Below are positions 44,926 to 55,350 of a stretch of DNA of 64,000 bases, one piece after another. Origin of the DNA: Cladosporium sp. IMV 00045 (lineage: Eukaryota; Ascomycota; Dothideomycetes; Cladosporiales; Cladosporiaceae); NCBI GenBank assembly GCA_001931905.2, contig MSJI02000819.1:19063-83062 (forward strand), given 5' to 3'. Each line of letters begins with the position of its first letter. Position 1 is the stretch's first letter. The notes under the pieces were generated by a model. The model was not told where the DNA came from and searched no databases. It saw only the letters and a program-made list of their open reading frames with translations. A program made the translations under genes and the position numbers.

Positions 44926-46311
44926 GTCTAGGGAGCAAGGTTTCTTTAAGTGATCGGGTCAATCAGCGACCAACTTGGGAATGAGTATGGCAATGGATAT
45001 GATGTATGCGGTGTTGGTTTTTGCTTCCAGTGACTAGTATCTCCCATCATGAATGACATTAATAATTCTACGAAGCCTCACCGGGCATTCTCATGACGAC
45101 CGACTTCTCATCAGCACATCAGCTGGGACGTCCTGGGATGAGAATCAGAAACTCGTCACCAACGTTGCCAATCCAACTATGCAGCCAACCTCTTGATCGA
45201 TTTCACCGTCATCGGAGAATTCTTCTAACGTCCAAGTACAATGTTTGTCGCAAATGCACATGTACAGACGATGTGTCGGGTGGCAGAATGTCGCTGCACG
45301 GACCGCTTGGCTTGAAATCCGATGGCTGAACTTGAACCTCTGCCGTCCTTCGAACCAACGTTGCTGACTACTGACACGCTTTTCATCACGAAATACACAA
45401 TGACGCAATGATTATCAGAAAAGGTATTGTTTCCAGATCCGGGAATCGAAATCTATTACTTCTCACGGTGGCCAGAGTTCAGCCATGAGAGCGCCACGCC
45501 TCACATTTAGCCTCATCCAACGGGCGATCTCAATATGGCAAATACCACTTCGACGAGGACAACTCATCACGGTACACACTCACCTTTCTCGATCGAATTC
45601 AAAGTGTCCGTCTCAAATACAATGAAATCATACGCCTAGTAACGCTGGAAATCGTCGTTCTCCGTCGTCACGGCCGCGCGTCTGGAACTCGAGGTCTCAA
45701 CGCTCTGAGACACAACACAGCAATGCCGAGATATCTGTCGGCATTCCTGTAAGGCTAAACCACCATCGCAATGGGCTCGTGCAGCGCTCAAATACCAGCC
45801 ATCGCCTACTTTGCCTAAGACTCCTGTGGCTGTTGGTATTAGGTTTAGGTTCATCGTTCCTGTTGCGGCTGGATACTCTTGGTCCGTGCGGTTGTTGGTA
45901 TGCGGCGATGGATGAGTATACCGAGAATTGAATACTGAGAAATACAGCGAATATGCATCAATTCGGCAACACGAAGGCGCGCATGTCGTGTTTGGACATG
46001 ACACCCTTCCCGAAAATGCAGACCACAGCTTCGAACAACCCGGTCGCATCGAGTCACCTCACATTCAATGCTTTCTCGATATCTTGATATGGGCGCCCGT
46101 CCTAGCCTCAGTATGTCGCTTGTCCCCAACCTTAATGTCTCATACTACTCTTTTGGGACATCCATCCTCTACCTTCTCGATTTCACATCCAGCCTTTGCA
46201 AATAGCCACCCAGCGTCGTCAATATGGCCAACAATTTTGTATATATCAAGATGAAGAAACCGTGTGTTCCTTCTCGTCTTCACACTCGCATCTCATCATC
46301 CAACCAGCGCA
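44926..46311. other. Intergenic, nothing supportable except the glucanase promoter
   Basis: About 1.4 kb. Short frames on both strands without motifs. The right end holds the presumed core promoter of the GH64-type gene. Confidence 0.5.
46240..46247 (+). promoter_or_regulatory. TATA-like element before the glucanase gene
   Basis: TATATATC lies about 65 bp upstream of the ATG at 46312 and is followed by a C/T-rich leader. This fits a core promoter but is based on motif and spacing only. Confidence 0.3.
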
Positions 46312-47818
46312 ATGCATCTCTCCTCGACCATCGCTTTTTCCGCCACCGTGCTTGCCCAATTGGGCGCTTCACTGCCCGTTGGGTCTTGGAACAGCACGGG
46401 AAACGCAACACAAGAAGTCTCCCACAACAATGGAACTTCTCTCAACACAACCTCTACTGGCAACAGCACATCTTCTGGTAACGGTACATCGACGAGTGCT
46501 CTCAATGCCACATTGTTGGCGGCTGAAGACGCGAACAATGTCACCGGTGGCAAACTCCCCATCGAACTGGTGAACCACATTGACAGCGACAACGTCCATG
46601 CATACATCTCGGGTCTGGACGAACAAGGTGAACTGGTATTCTTGGATGAGAATAGCCAATGGTTCTACCCGAAAGCAGAGGGTGGAGAAGGCGAAAAGAC
46701 ACCCCTGCCCGACCACGTCAAGCACAAGCTTGGCCCGCAATTCAGCACCACTAAGCTCACCATGCCCGACTACATCTCCAGTTCTCGCATTTGGTTTGCG
46801 GACGGTACTCTCGAGATGTTTGTCGTGACAACACCCGATGGCCAGGGACTCGCGGAACCTTCGGCTCTCAACCACATGGACCCGAACAACGTGACCAACT
46901 GGGGTTTCGTCGAGCTGACAAACTCAAGATCTTGGGGCCTTTACGCCAACTTGAGCTTCGTGGACTTCATCGGCATGGCTCTTGGAATGAAGCTGAAACG
47001 CCACGGCAATGATACCGAACAAGAGATCAAGGGCGTGCCAACTGCGGGCAAGCACCAAATCTGCGACGATCTTAAGGAGCAAGCTAAGAAGGACGGCCAA
47101 CCGTGGGATCAACTCTGCTTCCACGATGAGAACGGAGAACTCATGCGTGTCATCTCTCCTGCTGGCTACCTGTCTTCTAACCAGACCGCCTTCGAGGACT
47201 ACTGGTACCCTTACACCAACGAGACCTCCACCAGGTACTCCAGCGACGTGCTCACCATCGACACTCAGTCTGAGGCAGGCAAAGTCGACTGCACTTGGAA
47301 GGACTCCACAAACTCGTCCAACAACGCCGCTATGGAGCTTCACTGCGATGGCGACAACCGTCCTTTCCCTCCTCCCTCGGCTGAAGACATCTTTGGATGC
47401 AACACCGGCCCCTTCGCCATCCAAGAGGGTGACAACGACGTCCACAAAGCCATCGTCCCTCGCCTTTGCGCAGCTTACAACCGCGGCACTCTCCTCATCA
47501 ACGGCGGCAACGTCCAACCTAGTCTCATGCCTGACGAGTACTACCAGGGTGAGTCTTCCCGTAATAACGACCCATCATTTCCCTGCAGAAACTAACAACG
47601 TCCCAGGCGACCACCTCAACTGGTACTCCAAGATCGTGCACCAGAACCAAATCGACCACAAAGGCTACGCGTTCTCCTACGATGACGTCGCCGCCAGCGA
47701 AGACTACAACGTCGCCGGCACCGTGACGGGCCCCAACCCGGAGCTTTTGACCATCATCGTCGGCGGCTACGAGGATATTGCGGCTGCTTACCTCAATGAT
47801 CCGTCGCCGTCGTATTGA
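46312..47818 (+). CDS. Secreted GH64-type beta-1,3-glucanase-like protein
   Basis: Two exons (46312-47548, 47607-47818; 58-bp intron, GTGAGT donor) encode 482 residues. A signal peptide covers about residues 1-20. Residues about 24-78 form a Ser/Thr/Asn/Gly linker with at least eight N-x-S/T sequons. The rest resembles the GH64/thaumatin-like fold of fungal endo-beta-1,3-glucanases: a SSRIWFADGTLEMFVV strand pair, NVTNWGFVELTNS, YANLSFVDFIGMALGMKL, and the C-terminal NPELLTIIVGG. These proteins act on beta-1,3-glucan outside the cell or in the wall. The family assignment rests on remembered patterns, and the catalytic carboxylates were not located with certainty. It is not clear whether this member is an active hydrolase. 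Confidence 0.8.
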
Positions 47819-48260
47819 TTTGCATGGCATGGAGCGTTCTCGATGAGATGGATGAAGACGGATTGTAATGTTTAACTAATGATTTAGCATGATACATAAG
47901 GAGTTTTTGGGAAGGCGCATTGGATGGTTGGCATTTGCATTGTTTTTGGGATGGGAAAATGAATGGATACCCTTTGGTTTTGACGCAAAAGTTATATATA
48001 AGAATTAATTGAAATGATTATCTTCCGGATTCACATTTCACGATTGTTGTATCCTCTTCGTAATTTGTCAGAACGGATGAGCGACAATGGACTTCTCCGC
48101 ACGCAGATCTTGTTATATTCCGGCAATTATGAACCCAATATGTGCGACTGAACTGCATCCCATACGTCACACTTGACAATCTGACTGATGTCCATAAAGT
48201 AGGAGTTGCGAGGACACATCCTTGATTGTCTTTGTTGTGACATATCAACCCAAGCTTTGA
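47819..48260. other. Spacer and promoter before the yellow-like gene
   Basis: A 442-bp gap. It is AT-rich between 47880 and 48010, with TATATATAAG at 47993-48002. No gene is seen. Confidence 0.5.
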
Positions 48261-49438
48261 ATGAAGATGTTCCTTTACCACACCGCCTTTGCGCTCTGCG
48301 CCCTTCTCTTCAATACAGTTCTGACACAACAAGACCCACGTATAGAAACAGCCATTGTAACCGACACGCCGGTCAATGGCGTCAGCACTACACCTGAAGG
48401 ACGAGTCTTCCTCCTATATGCCCGCGTAGATGGATCATCCGGCCCAACAGTCGTGGAATGGAAAAACGGCACAACCGCGCCCTACCCAAACCTCGAATGG
48501 AACTCTTACAACGCCTCCAAAGACCCATCAACGCACTTCGTGCGCATCAACAGCCAGCACATCGGCCCCGACGGCCATCTCTGGATCGTCGACGTAGGCA
48601 GCCCTTCTTTCGGCGAACCGGTCATCTTGCCAGAAGGCCCCAAACTCGTCGTCATCGACATGACCACAAACGACGTCTCAAAGGTCTACCCCATGGGAAA
48701 CGTCACCCTGGCCAACAGCTTACTAGACGACATCCGCTTCAACCCAACGTCAGGCAAAGCCTACCTGACAGACGCCGGCGTACCCGCCCTGATCGTGCTC
48801 GATATCGCAAGCGGCGTGGCTCGACGTTTGCTCGAAGACGACATTTCCACCCGAGGCAGCATGCCGGTTTCTGGAGAGGGCAAACTCATGCGTGGGCCTG
48901 GCGGTGGCTTTCAGTATATTTACGCCGACCAGCTGGAAGTCTCCCCCGATGCGACATGGTTCTACTACCAGCCTGCTTCGGGCGGTATGTACCGGATCGA
49001 GACGAAGTACCTGGATCAGGCATTCTACAATTCTTCGCTGACGAGCTTGCTGGCCGAGTATACGGAGCCTTATGCGCTTACGCCGTCCACTGGTAAGTTG
49101 GCTGAGATATTCGTTTACGTGCGCACTAGCGAAGAAACACTAAACGCAACACAGGCGGCACCGCCATCGACGCAGAAGGGAACATCTACACCAGCGACAC
49201 GGACCGGCAGAACATTCTCAAGATCTCCCCCAACGGCACCATGGCCGTTTTCATCCGCGATGAACGCCTCCTGTGGGTCGATGCCATGTGGATAGATTCT
49301 GAGCAGAGGCTCTGGATGCCTGCGGCGCAGCTGAATCGCGGGACGCCGTTCAATAATGGCTCTAGTTTCGTGCGGAAGCCGCTGCACATCTTCACGGTAG
49401 ATCTGGGAGTTGGGCCGCCGGCTATCGATCATGCATAG
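48261..49438 (+). CDS. Secreted major royal jelly / yellow-like protein
   Basis: Two exons (48261-49092, 49155-49438; 62-bp intron) encode 371 residues. A hydrophobic signal peptide (about residues 1-22) is followed by a beta-propeller-like protein with MRJP/yellow family blocks: DGHLWIVDVG near residue 109, a KLVVIDMTTNDVSKVYP strand, LDDIRFNPTSGKAYLTDAG, WFYYQPASGGMYRIET and DEQRLLW-like WVDAMWIDSEQRLWMPAAQ near the end. The fungal and bacterial members of this family have no settled function; insect members take part in pigment and cuticle processes. Several N-x-S/T sequons agree with secretion. It is tandem with the GH64-type gene, which is also secreted, but a functional link is only inferred. 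Confidence 0.88.
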
Positions 49439-49584
49439 TGATGGGTTAGGCATCTGGCTGGTTGTTGTGTGAAGGAAGAATTTTGTTGCTTTGCGGTCTA
49501 TCTCGAGCGTAGCACGTATCCATTCAGCTGATTAATATACTTTCACCAACGCCGCGTCAAAAGAAAACATTATCGCCCTCGTCG

Positions 49585-51254
49585 TTATCGTGATGAGATG
49601 CCCCCATCCTCGAGCTCAACACTGCTTGCTCGACGAGTGTGGCTCTCAGCCTCTCCAGGCGACACGGTCTCATGCTGATGCAACTTCACGTTCACAAACA
49701 GCGCGTACAAGCCGAAATCGTAAGCCAAGCGCAGCGCCCCGGCTACCAGAAATGCAATCCAAAAGCGATCACCAGCCGCTAAGAGCCCAGTGATCGAAGG
49801 CCCCACCATGGCAGCAAGAGTGCGCAACGTACTAGTGATACCCATCACAGCAGTGCGCTCCTCAGGCTTTACGACCGCGGCGATGAAAGCCGCACGTGGC
49901 GCCTGATCCATATTGTTCAAACCGGCTCGGATGAAAAGCAACGCGATAGCCACCCAGAACTGCGACGGGAGGCCGAACAGAAGCACAGCAGCAGACGAAG
50001 GCACGTGGGTGAAGACCATGGTGTTGATCAGGCCGATTCGCCGAGCCAGTGGTCCCGCGAAGACGCTCGAGATGGCTGCTAGGAGATAGCTGACGGCTGT
50101 CACGTCGCCCAAAGTCGCTTTGGAGGGCGAGAATTCTCGCTCCAGCCAGAGGTTGCACAGGGCGAAGGGGACCATGCCGTCTGCCACGCTGTCGGCCATG
50201 AGCAGAACCCATAGTTTGTACATGATGCGGCGGGTCGGGGCTGAGACGTTTGATAGCCAACTGCCCATCCAAGCCATCCAGGTGCCCGGTTTGGACTGGG
50301 ACGGCTGGGGTTCTTTGGGAGGCGGTGGTGTGGAACTTGACTGCTCGTCCATTTCGACATCGTCGGCCTCGTTTTGTGGTACTTGCTCGTATTTGTCAGA
50401 GGTGGCGCTTGCTTCGCAAGCATCTGTCATGAGCCAGATTAAGATGACGTTGACCAGTCCCATCACGGCGTAGCCGATGAAGATGGCATGGTAAGCATCG
50501 GCGAGAGTCCAGCCCTTGTTATCTCGCAGGAACTCAATGATCCTACCGGCAAGCTCGCTGCCCACAGACAGAGCCCAGGTTGATAGGGTGACGTACCAGG
50601 CTAGTACATCGGCTCGACTCGTGGGGGTTGTGAGCTGAGATAGAATCGATCTAGCGATCATCAGCTGTGTCATCAATCGTGTAGGACAGGTTTCGTGAAT
50701 GGGCATACTCTTCGATGGCACGGAATGGCCCAAAATCACCACCAGTAGTACTTACAACACCTATCCAAGTTCAGCACGAAGCTAATTCTTCTTGTCAGCG
50801 AGGATAATACTGACCCACGATCGCCGCAAGCAGCAGAACCCAAAAGTTTTCAAAGTACGAAAAGACAATCCCGCTAACGATCATAAGACCAGATCCCGCA
50901 AACAGGACCTTTCTCCGACCCACACGATCCGCGATCATAGTCAGGAAGATTCCAAGAAACACATCTCCGAGCAGCGTCAAAGTCATAAACAGGCCGATGC
51001 GAAAGTCGGTGAATTTGAGTTCGGCAAAGAACAAAGCTGGGATTCGGCAAAAATTAGCCTTGACATTCGAAAACGTTTGGGGAGCATCACAACTTCGGCG
51101 AGCAATCACCTAGCATCACTTGTGTCATGCCGAAAGCAATCATCCTCATGCTCCGCGCGAGGATGATGATGTAGGCATTGCGGCCGGTGGCCGCGATGGA
51201 AACGAGGCCGAATTCATGGTAGAACCAGACGAGGGGGCGAGCAATGGAGGCCAT
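49585..51254 (-). CDS. MFS transporter of unknown substrate
   Basis: Four exons (51254-51110, 51036-50815, 50760-50709, 50650-49585) with introns of 73, 54 and 58 bp encode 494 residues. All junctions are canonical and each keeps the protein frame. The third exon is only 52 bp and encodes the GGDFGPFRAIEE loop. Features: about eleven to twelve hydrophobic helices; the MFS signature loop ADRVGRRKVLFAGS between helices 2 and 3; a large Glu/Ser/Pro-rich central loop (about residues 215-270); and a second half with RRIGLINTMVF and EERTAVMGIT. It is not of the ACS type found elsewhere in this window. The ATG at 51254 is the first in frame; the upstream extension begins with non-ATG codons. Confidence 0.9.
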
Positions 51255-51695
51255 GCGGCAGTGTAAATTATGTACAATAGATATTATGAACGACGCAGCG
51301 TGGATCGGTACTGAGCCCACGGTGGAATATATCTACAGTATTTGTATATATTGATGTTTTGCGTCTCGGATGAGTAAGAGGAGCTTGAAGTGAACTGATG
51401 GGGTCGGTCAGCGTGACCCATCTCGAAGCCGATGTCGGCTTCGCTTGATTCGGCAGGTGCTGGTGATCTGCCGTCCGTTCCGTGTGAATGCATCGAATGA
51501 TAGTCTGTATATACATTTCACGGTGGGAGTACTGTCATGCTTGTGGTATGAATCATATCTTTCCGTTTCATGGCATTGGTAAGAACAGGCATCGTGACAC
51601 ATAGCTGGCTGCTGAGCGCTCAACTCAGTACATATCTCATGACACGAAAACATCTTATCATTGAAGCCATCAAGTCTATGAAAACTACAGCTGAA
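51255..51695. other. Spacer between two minus-strand genes
   Basis: A 441-bp gap: promoter of the MFS gene and 3' region of the kinase gene. A run of TATATACA-like words lies near 51340-51350 and 51508. No gene is seen. Confidence 0.5.
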
Positions 51696-52931
51696 TCAAA
51701 GTCTATGAACTTCCTTGACCCTACGGCTCTTTTCTACCACGAGTCTTAGCTGACGGCCCTTCTCGGGGTATATGCCATTCCGCAATACCTCAGTGTATAG
51801 TTCATATGCTGGGTAATCTGAATAGTCGGTTAGCACAGGTCCGTTGTCGAAGACTGGGCTTACTTACAGCCATTGACGAAGTTGTTGACCTGCTCTTCGC
51901 TCATTCCAGTTCCCTTGGACACTCTCATGGCTGATTCCTGTTGTTGTCGCCAGTCGTATACGTACAGAGGGTCTGCTGCGTCGCTAAAGGAGGGTTAGTA
52001 AAATTCCCGTGGCTTATCTTCAGGAGACTTACATGTGTACGAACGCGCTGAGCTGGCTGTGAGGAGGTCAGCAATATGTTTCTGTCTTAAATGTTCATGT
52101 CTTGAATGTTTAAGAAGCATACCTTGTCATGTCATCATAATCTCTCAGCTTGTTGTTGACGAACAACACGCTGTCGAGCTGCAGCCTTCCCAGACGACCA
52201 GTGTAGGCTTCGCCCTTCGCCTGAAACTCATCCACAGCGGCTTTCCATTTACGCTCGACGTCCACATCACTCAGAGCTCGGAAACCCACACACCACCCTT
52301 CGAAGATAACGACTTCGACGGGTGGCTCACCCTTGCGGTTGCAAGTTTCCCACTCACTTTCAGGACGCCTGTCGCCAGCTCCGTTGAAAGCTGATTTGTC
52401 GTATGACGGGACCTTGATATCGGACTTTCGGCTCGCGATAGCTGCGAACGTTTCCTTGCCTAGTTTGACATCGTGCGTCGAAGGCTGCCCGCGATGTTGC
52501 ACGAGCGGGTTGCCGGGCTGTGACTTTGCAAGTTCTTCCTGTTGATCGTGTGGAAGGTAGAGATCGTCTATGGAGAAGACCAAGGTCGGGAGATTGTGCG
52601 GTGCTGAAGACAGCGTCTTGGAGAGGGTCTCGACCTACCTCAGCTGTCTCAGCGATTTTAATATCGAGGTTGCCGGAACTTAGACATTCTTCAGTGGGTC
52701 CAATTCCCCTCGAAAGCTTGTGGAAGCACTGCATGGACTTCGGCAATGTACTGGTGATCAGAGAAAACAACGTACCAGAGTCGTTTTGCCAGCGCCCTGC
52801 ACGCCGTTGAGGCCTACGAAAAATGGCGTCGGAGTCTCGCCTTTCGATGTATGTTGCTCTCGATGGCTTGCGATCCGGTCAAGAATGAAAGGCACACAGT
52901 GCTCGGACTTGTCGTCAATTATCTCGGGCAT
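51696..52931 (-). CDS. TDA10: P-loop kinase of the Tda10 / D-glycerate 3-kinase type
   Basis: Five exons (52931-52776, 52634-52123, 52056-52033, 51983-51868, 51817-51696) give 309 residues. Introns are 141, 66, 49 and 50 bp. The family is related to plant glycerate kinase and uridine kinase; yeast Tda10 is an ATP-binding member with poorly known substrate. The Walker A motif GVQGAGKT is at residues 43-50. A VFSIDDLYLPHDQQ block follows, then FNGAGDRRPESEWE, FEGWCVGFRAL, and a C-terminal DPLYVYDWRQQQE and KGTGMSEEQVNNFVNGYYPAYELYT pair typical of the family. Exon 3 is only 24 bp. The Walker A loop is split from its following helix by the 141-bp intron, the longest canonical intron in this window. 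It is divergent from cystathionine beta-lyase. Confidence 0.9.
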
Positions 52932-53468
52932 TTTGGATTATTGTTGTCAATTCTCGTTCCAAGGATACCTCCTCCAGGACCGGACCAACTTATAGCAAGA
53001 CGTGTCAGACCCAAGAATGAGGGCTATCGGCTACGGGTTATAGTCAGTCCAACCCATCGGTGTTTGATAGGGCCGATAAAGAAGCAGCATCACGGAACTC
53101 TTCGGGGCTGTCAAGTCTCACTGTCAGATCACGTGACGCATGAATCGCAAGTGCCGAAGTCGCAATCACATCATCGAAGCATCCACACTTTGTTTGGCGG
53201 AGAGAGTCTGGCGGGCCTGGTCGCGGTAGAGGGTTCCTTGCATGACTCCACACGCGGCCAAGGGCTCAGTCACTTCTTCTTTCGACCACGAGACCTGGAG
53301 ATTCTCTCCTCATACATCCTGAAATTCCAGACATCTTCGTCACAGAAAAGGAGCCCATCAACCAGGACTCCGCCCAACATTTCTCCAACATAGCAACACA
53401 GCGCTGAGGTCTCTGGCCCTCACTAAAAAACCACCAATCTCCCCCCACCTTATCGCACCACCGCCACC
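52932..53468. promoter_or_regulatory. Divergent promoter region, kinase and cystathionine beta-lyase
   Basis: A 537-bp region between divergent starts. The part next to 53469 is a C/A-rich leader ending in a CCACCATG start context. No extra gene is seen and no specific factor site is claimed. Confidence 0.45.
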
Positions 53469-54806
53469 ATGTCTGCCCCGAGAGACGCTCCCAATGGCGT
53501 CAGCAAGGCCATGAACAAGCTTGACCTCGACGGTCACAACCTGCCGCCTTCGCCTTCGCCCTCCACCCCGACGAACGGCAGGAAGTATGCGCTCGCCACC
53601 GAGCTGGTCTACACTGAAAGCAATGACCAGTTCAACTCGAGCAGCACTCCCATTTACCAGAGTGCGACCTTCAAGGGTGGCCCTGGCCAAGAGTACGACT
53701 ACACTCGCAGTGGCAACCCCACCAGAACTCATCTGGAGAGGCACTTGGCGAAGATCATGAACGCCAACAGAGCGTTGGTCGTGAGCTCGGGCATGGGCGC
53801 GCTGGACGTGATCACCCGAGTGCTCAAGCCGGGCGACGAGGTCGTCACGGGCGATGACCTCTACGGCGGCACCAACCGTCTGCTCACCTACCTCAAGAAC
53901 AACAACGACATCAAAGTGCACCATGTGGACACCACTAAGCTCGAGTCCGTCAAGGCCGCGCTGACGGAGAAGACCACCATGGTCCTCCTCGAGACGCCGA
54001 CCAACCCGCTCATCAAGATTGTCGACATTGCCGGCATCGCAGCTGCTGCGCACGCTGCCAATCCCAAAGCCATCGTCGCCGTTGACAACACCATGCTGTC
54101 TCCCTACCTGCAAAACCCTCTGGACCTTGGTGCCGACGTCGTCTACGAGTCCGGCACCAAGTACCTCAGCGGCCACCACGATGTCATGGCCGGCGTCATC
54201 GGCATCAACGACGCCTCGCTGGGCGAGAAGTTCTTCTTCATGATCAACTCTACCGGCTGCGGTCTCGCGCCTTTCGACTCCTGGCTTCTGCTGCGCGGTA
54301 TCAAGACGCTTGCCGTCCGCATCGAAAAGCAGCAGACGAGCTCCCAAGTCGTGGCTGAATTCCTCGAAAACCACGGCTTCAAGGTCCGCTACCCAGGCTT
54401 GAAGTCCCACCCGCAATACGCGCTGCACTGGAGCCAAGCTCGCGGCGCCGGAGCCGTGCTGAGCTTCGAGACCGGCTCCGTCGCGCTTTCCGAGCGCATC
54501 GTCGAGTCGACCAACCTCTGGGGCATCTCCGTCTCTTTCGGCTGCGTCAACAGCTTGATCAGCATGCCTTGCCGCATGAGCCACGCCAGCATCGACCCGG
54601 CGACTCGCAAGGAGCGCGAGCTGCCCGAAGACATCATCAGACTCTGTGTGGGAATTGAGGACTTGGACGATCTGATCAGCGATCTTTCCCAGGCTCTTGT
54701 GCGTGCCGGTGCGGTTAGACTGACCGAGGATGGATTCGAGGCACTCAGCCGTAGCGAGACTCGCGGAGAGACTGGCACCACGACTCAGGTCGTGGATGAG
54801 CCTTGA
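53469..54806 (+). CDS. metG: Cystathionine beta-lyase (PLP-dependent)
   Basis: Intronless, 445 residues. The enzyme cleaves cystathionine to homocysteine, pyruvate and ammonia in methionine synthesis. The Cys/Met-metabolism PLP fold is clear: DYTRSGNPTRTHLERHLA near residue 78, VVSSGMGALDVITRVLKPGDEV, LLETPTNPLIKIVDI, the VAVDNTMLSPYLQNPLDLGADVV block, and the PLP lysine Lys231 in SGTKYLSGHHDVMAG. The C-terminal half has the substrate-arginine region. The GHHD/GVI context and N-terminal extension favour beta-lyase over gamma-lyase or gamma-synthase, though these paralogs are close. The start has an ideal CCACCATG context. In fungi such genes are often under sulfur control, but nothing here shows it directly. 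Confidence 0.92.
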   Translation: MSAPRDAPNGVSKAMNKLDLDGHNLPPSPSPSTPTNGRKYALATELVYTESNDQFNSSSTPIYQSATFKGGPGQEYDYTRSGNPTRTHLERHLAKIMNANRALVVSSGMGALDVITRVLKPGDEVVTGDDLYGGTNRLLTYLKNNNDIKVHHVDTTKLESVKAALTEKTTMVLLETPTNPLIKIVDIAGIAAAAHAANPKAIVAVDNTMLSPYLQNPLDLGADVVYESGTKYLSGHHDVMAGVIGINDASLGEKFFFMINSTGCGLAPFDSWLLLRGIKTLAVRIEKQQTSSQVVAEFLENHGFKVRYPGLKSHPQYALHWSQARGAGAVLSFETGSVALSERIVESTNLWGISVSFGCVNSLISMPCRMSHASIDPATRKERELPEDIIRLCVGIEDLDDLISDLSQALVRAGAVRLTEDGFEALSRSETRGETGTTTQVVDEP

Positions 54807-55350
54807 ACGAATTTCATGTTTTTGTACAGTTTTGAGATATAGCAAAAGCGATTAATAAAAGTTACATTGCCAACATCACAAGTATTTCCTTCACAAGTTC
54901 TCTTTCTACACGCAAGCTTAGTGATGAGTCGGAGCATTTTTTAGTTCTGGTTTGCTCATCATTAATAGTGCTTGATCCGGACATAAATTCACATGTATCA
55001 AGCACACATACCTATTCGAAGCCTTTAATGAAAGGAACGATCAACTTAACACAGCGCATGTAGGCAGTGAAGAGTGTGCGTCGCGACAGGCAGGCAGGTG
55101 ACGAGCAGTTGTTCTTTAGGCTCTGCACCTGCCCCAGCTTCGTTCTGAGAGCGACGTCAGCCAGCCAGCTGTGAAGAGACGCCCGCACCACCATCCACCG
55201 TTCCACCTCTTGAACATCCAAACAAAGCATCTTATTAGTCCCCACACAACCCATTCTTCTCTCACAGACAGACACATCCATATGCCACCAAAACCATAGC
55301 CGCCACCCCGCGGCTCGTCCGCCCAGCAAAAACCACTTGCCAGCCCAACC
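54807..55350. other. Spacer and promoter of the RBR ligase gene
   Basis: A 544-bp gap with an AT-rich 3' UTR side (54810-55000) and a C/A-rich leader before 55351. No gene is called. Confidence 0.5.

Noticed and set aside
42293..49438. Idea that phosphoketolase, GH64-type and yellow-like genes form one system
   Set aside because: One cytosolic metabolic enzyme and two secreted proteins with large gaps and no shared signal; adjacency alone is not enough.
53358..54845. 495-codon minus-strand frame antisense to cystathionine beta-lyase
   Set aside because: Shadow frame; the plus strand has all PLP-enzyme motifs.
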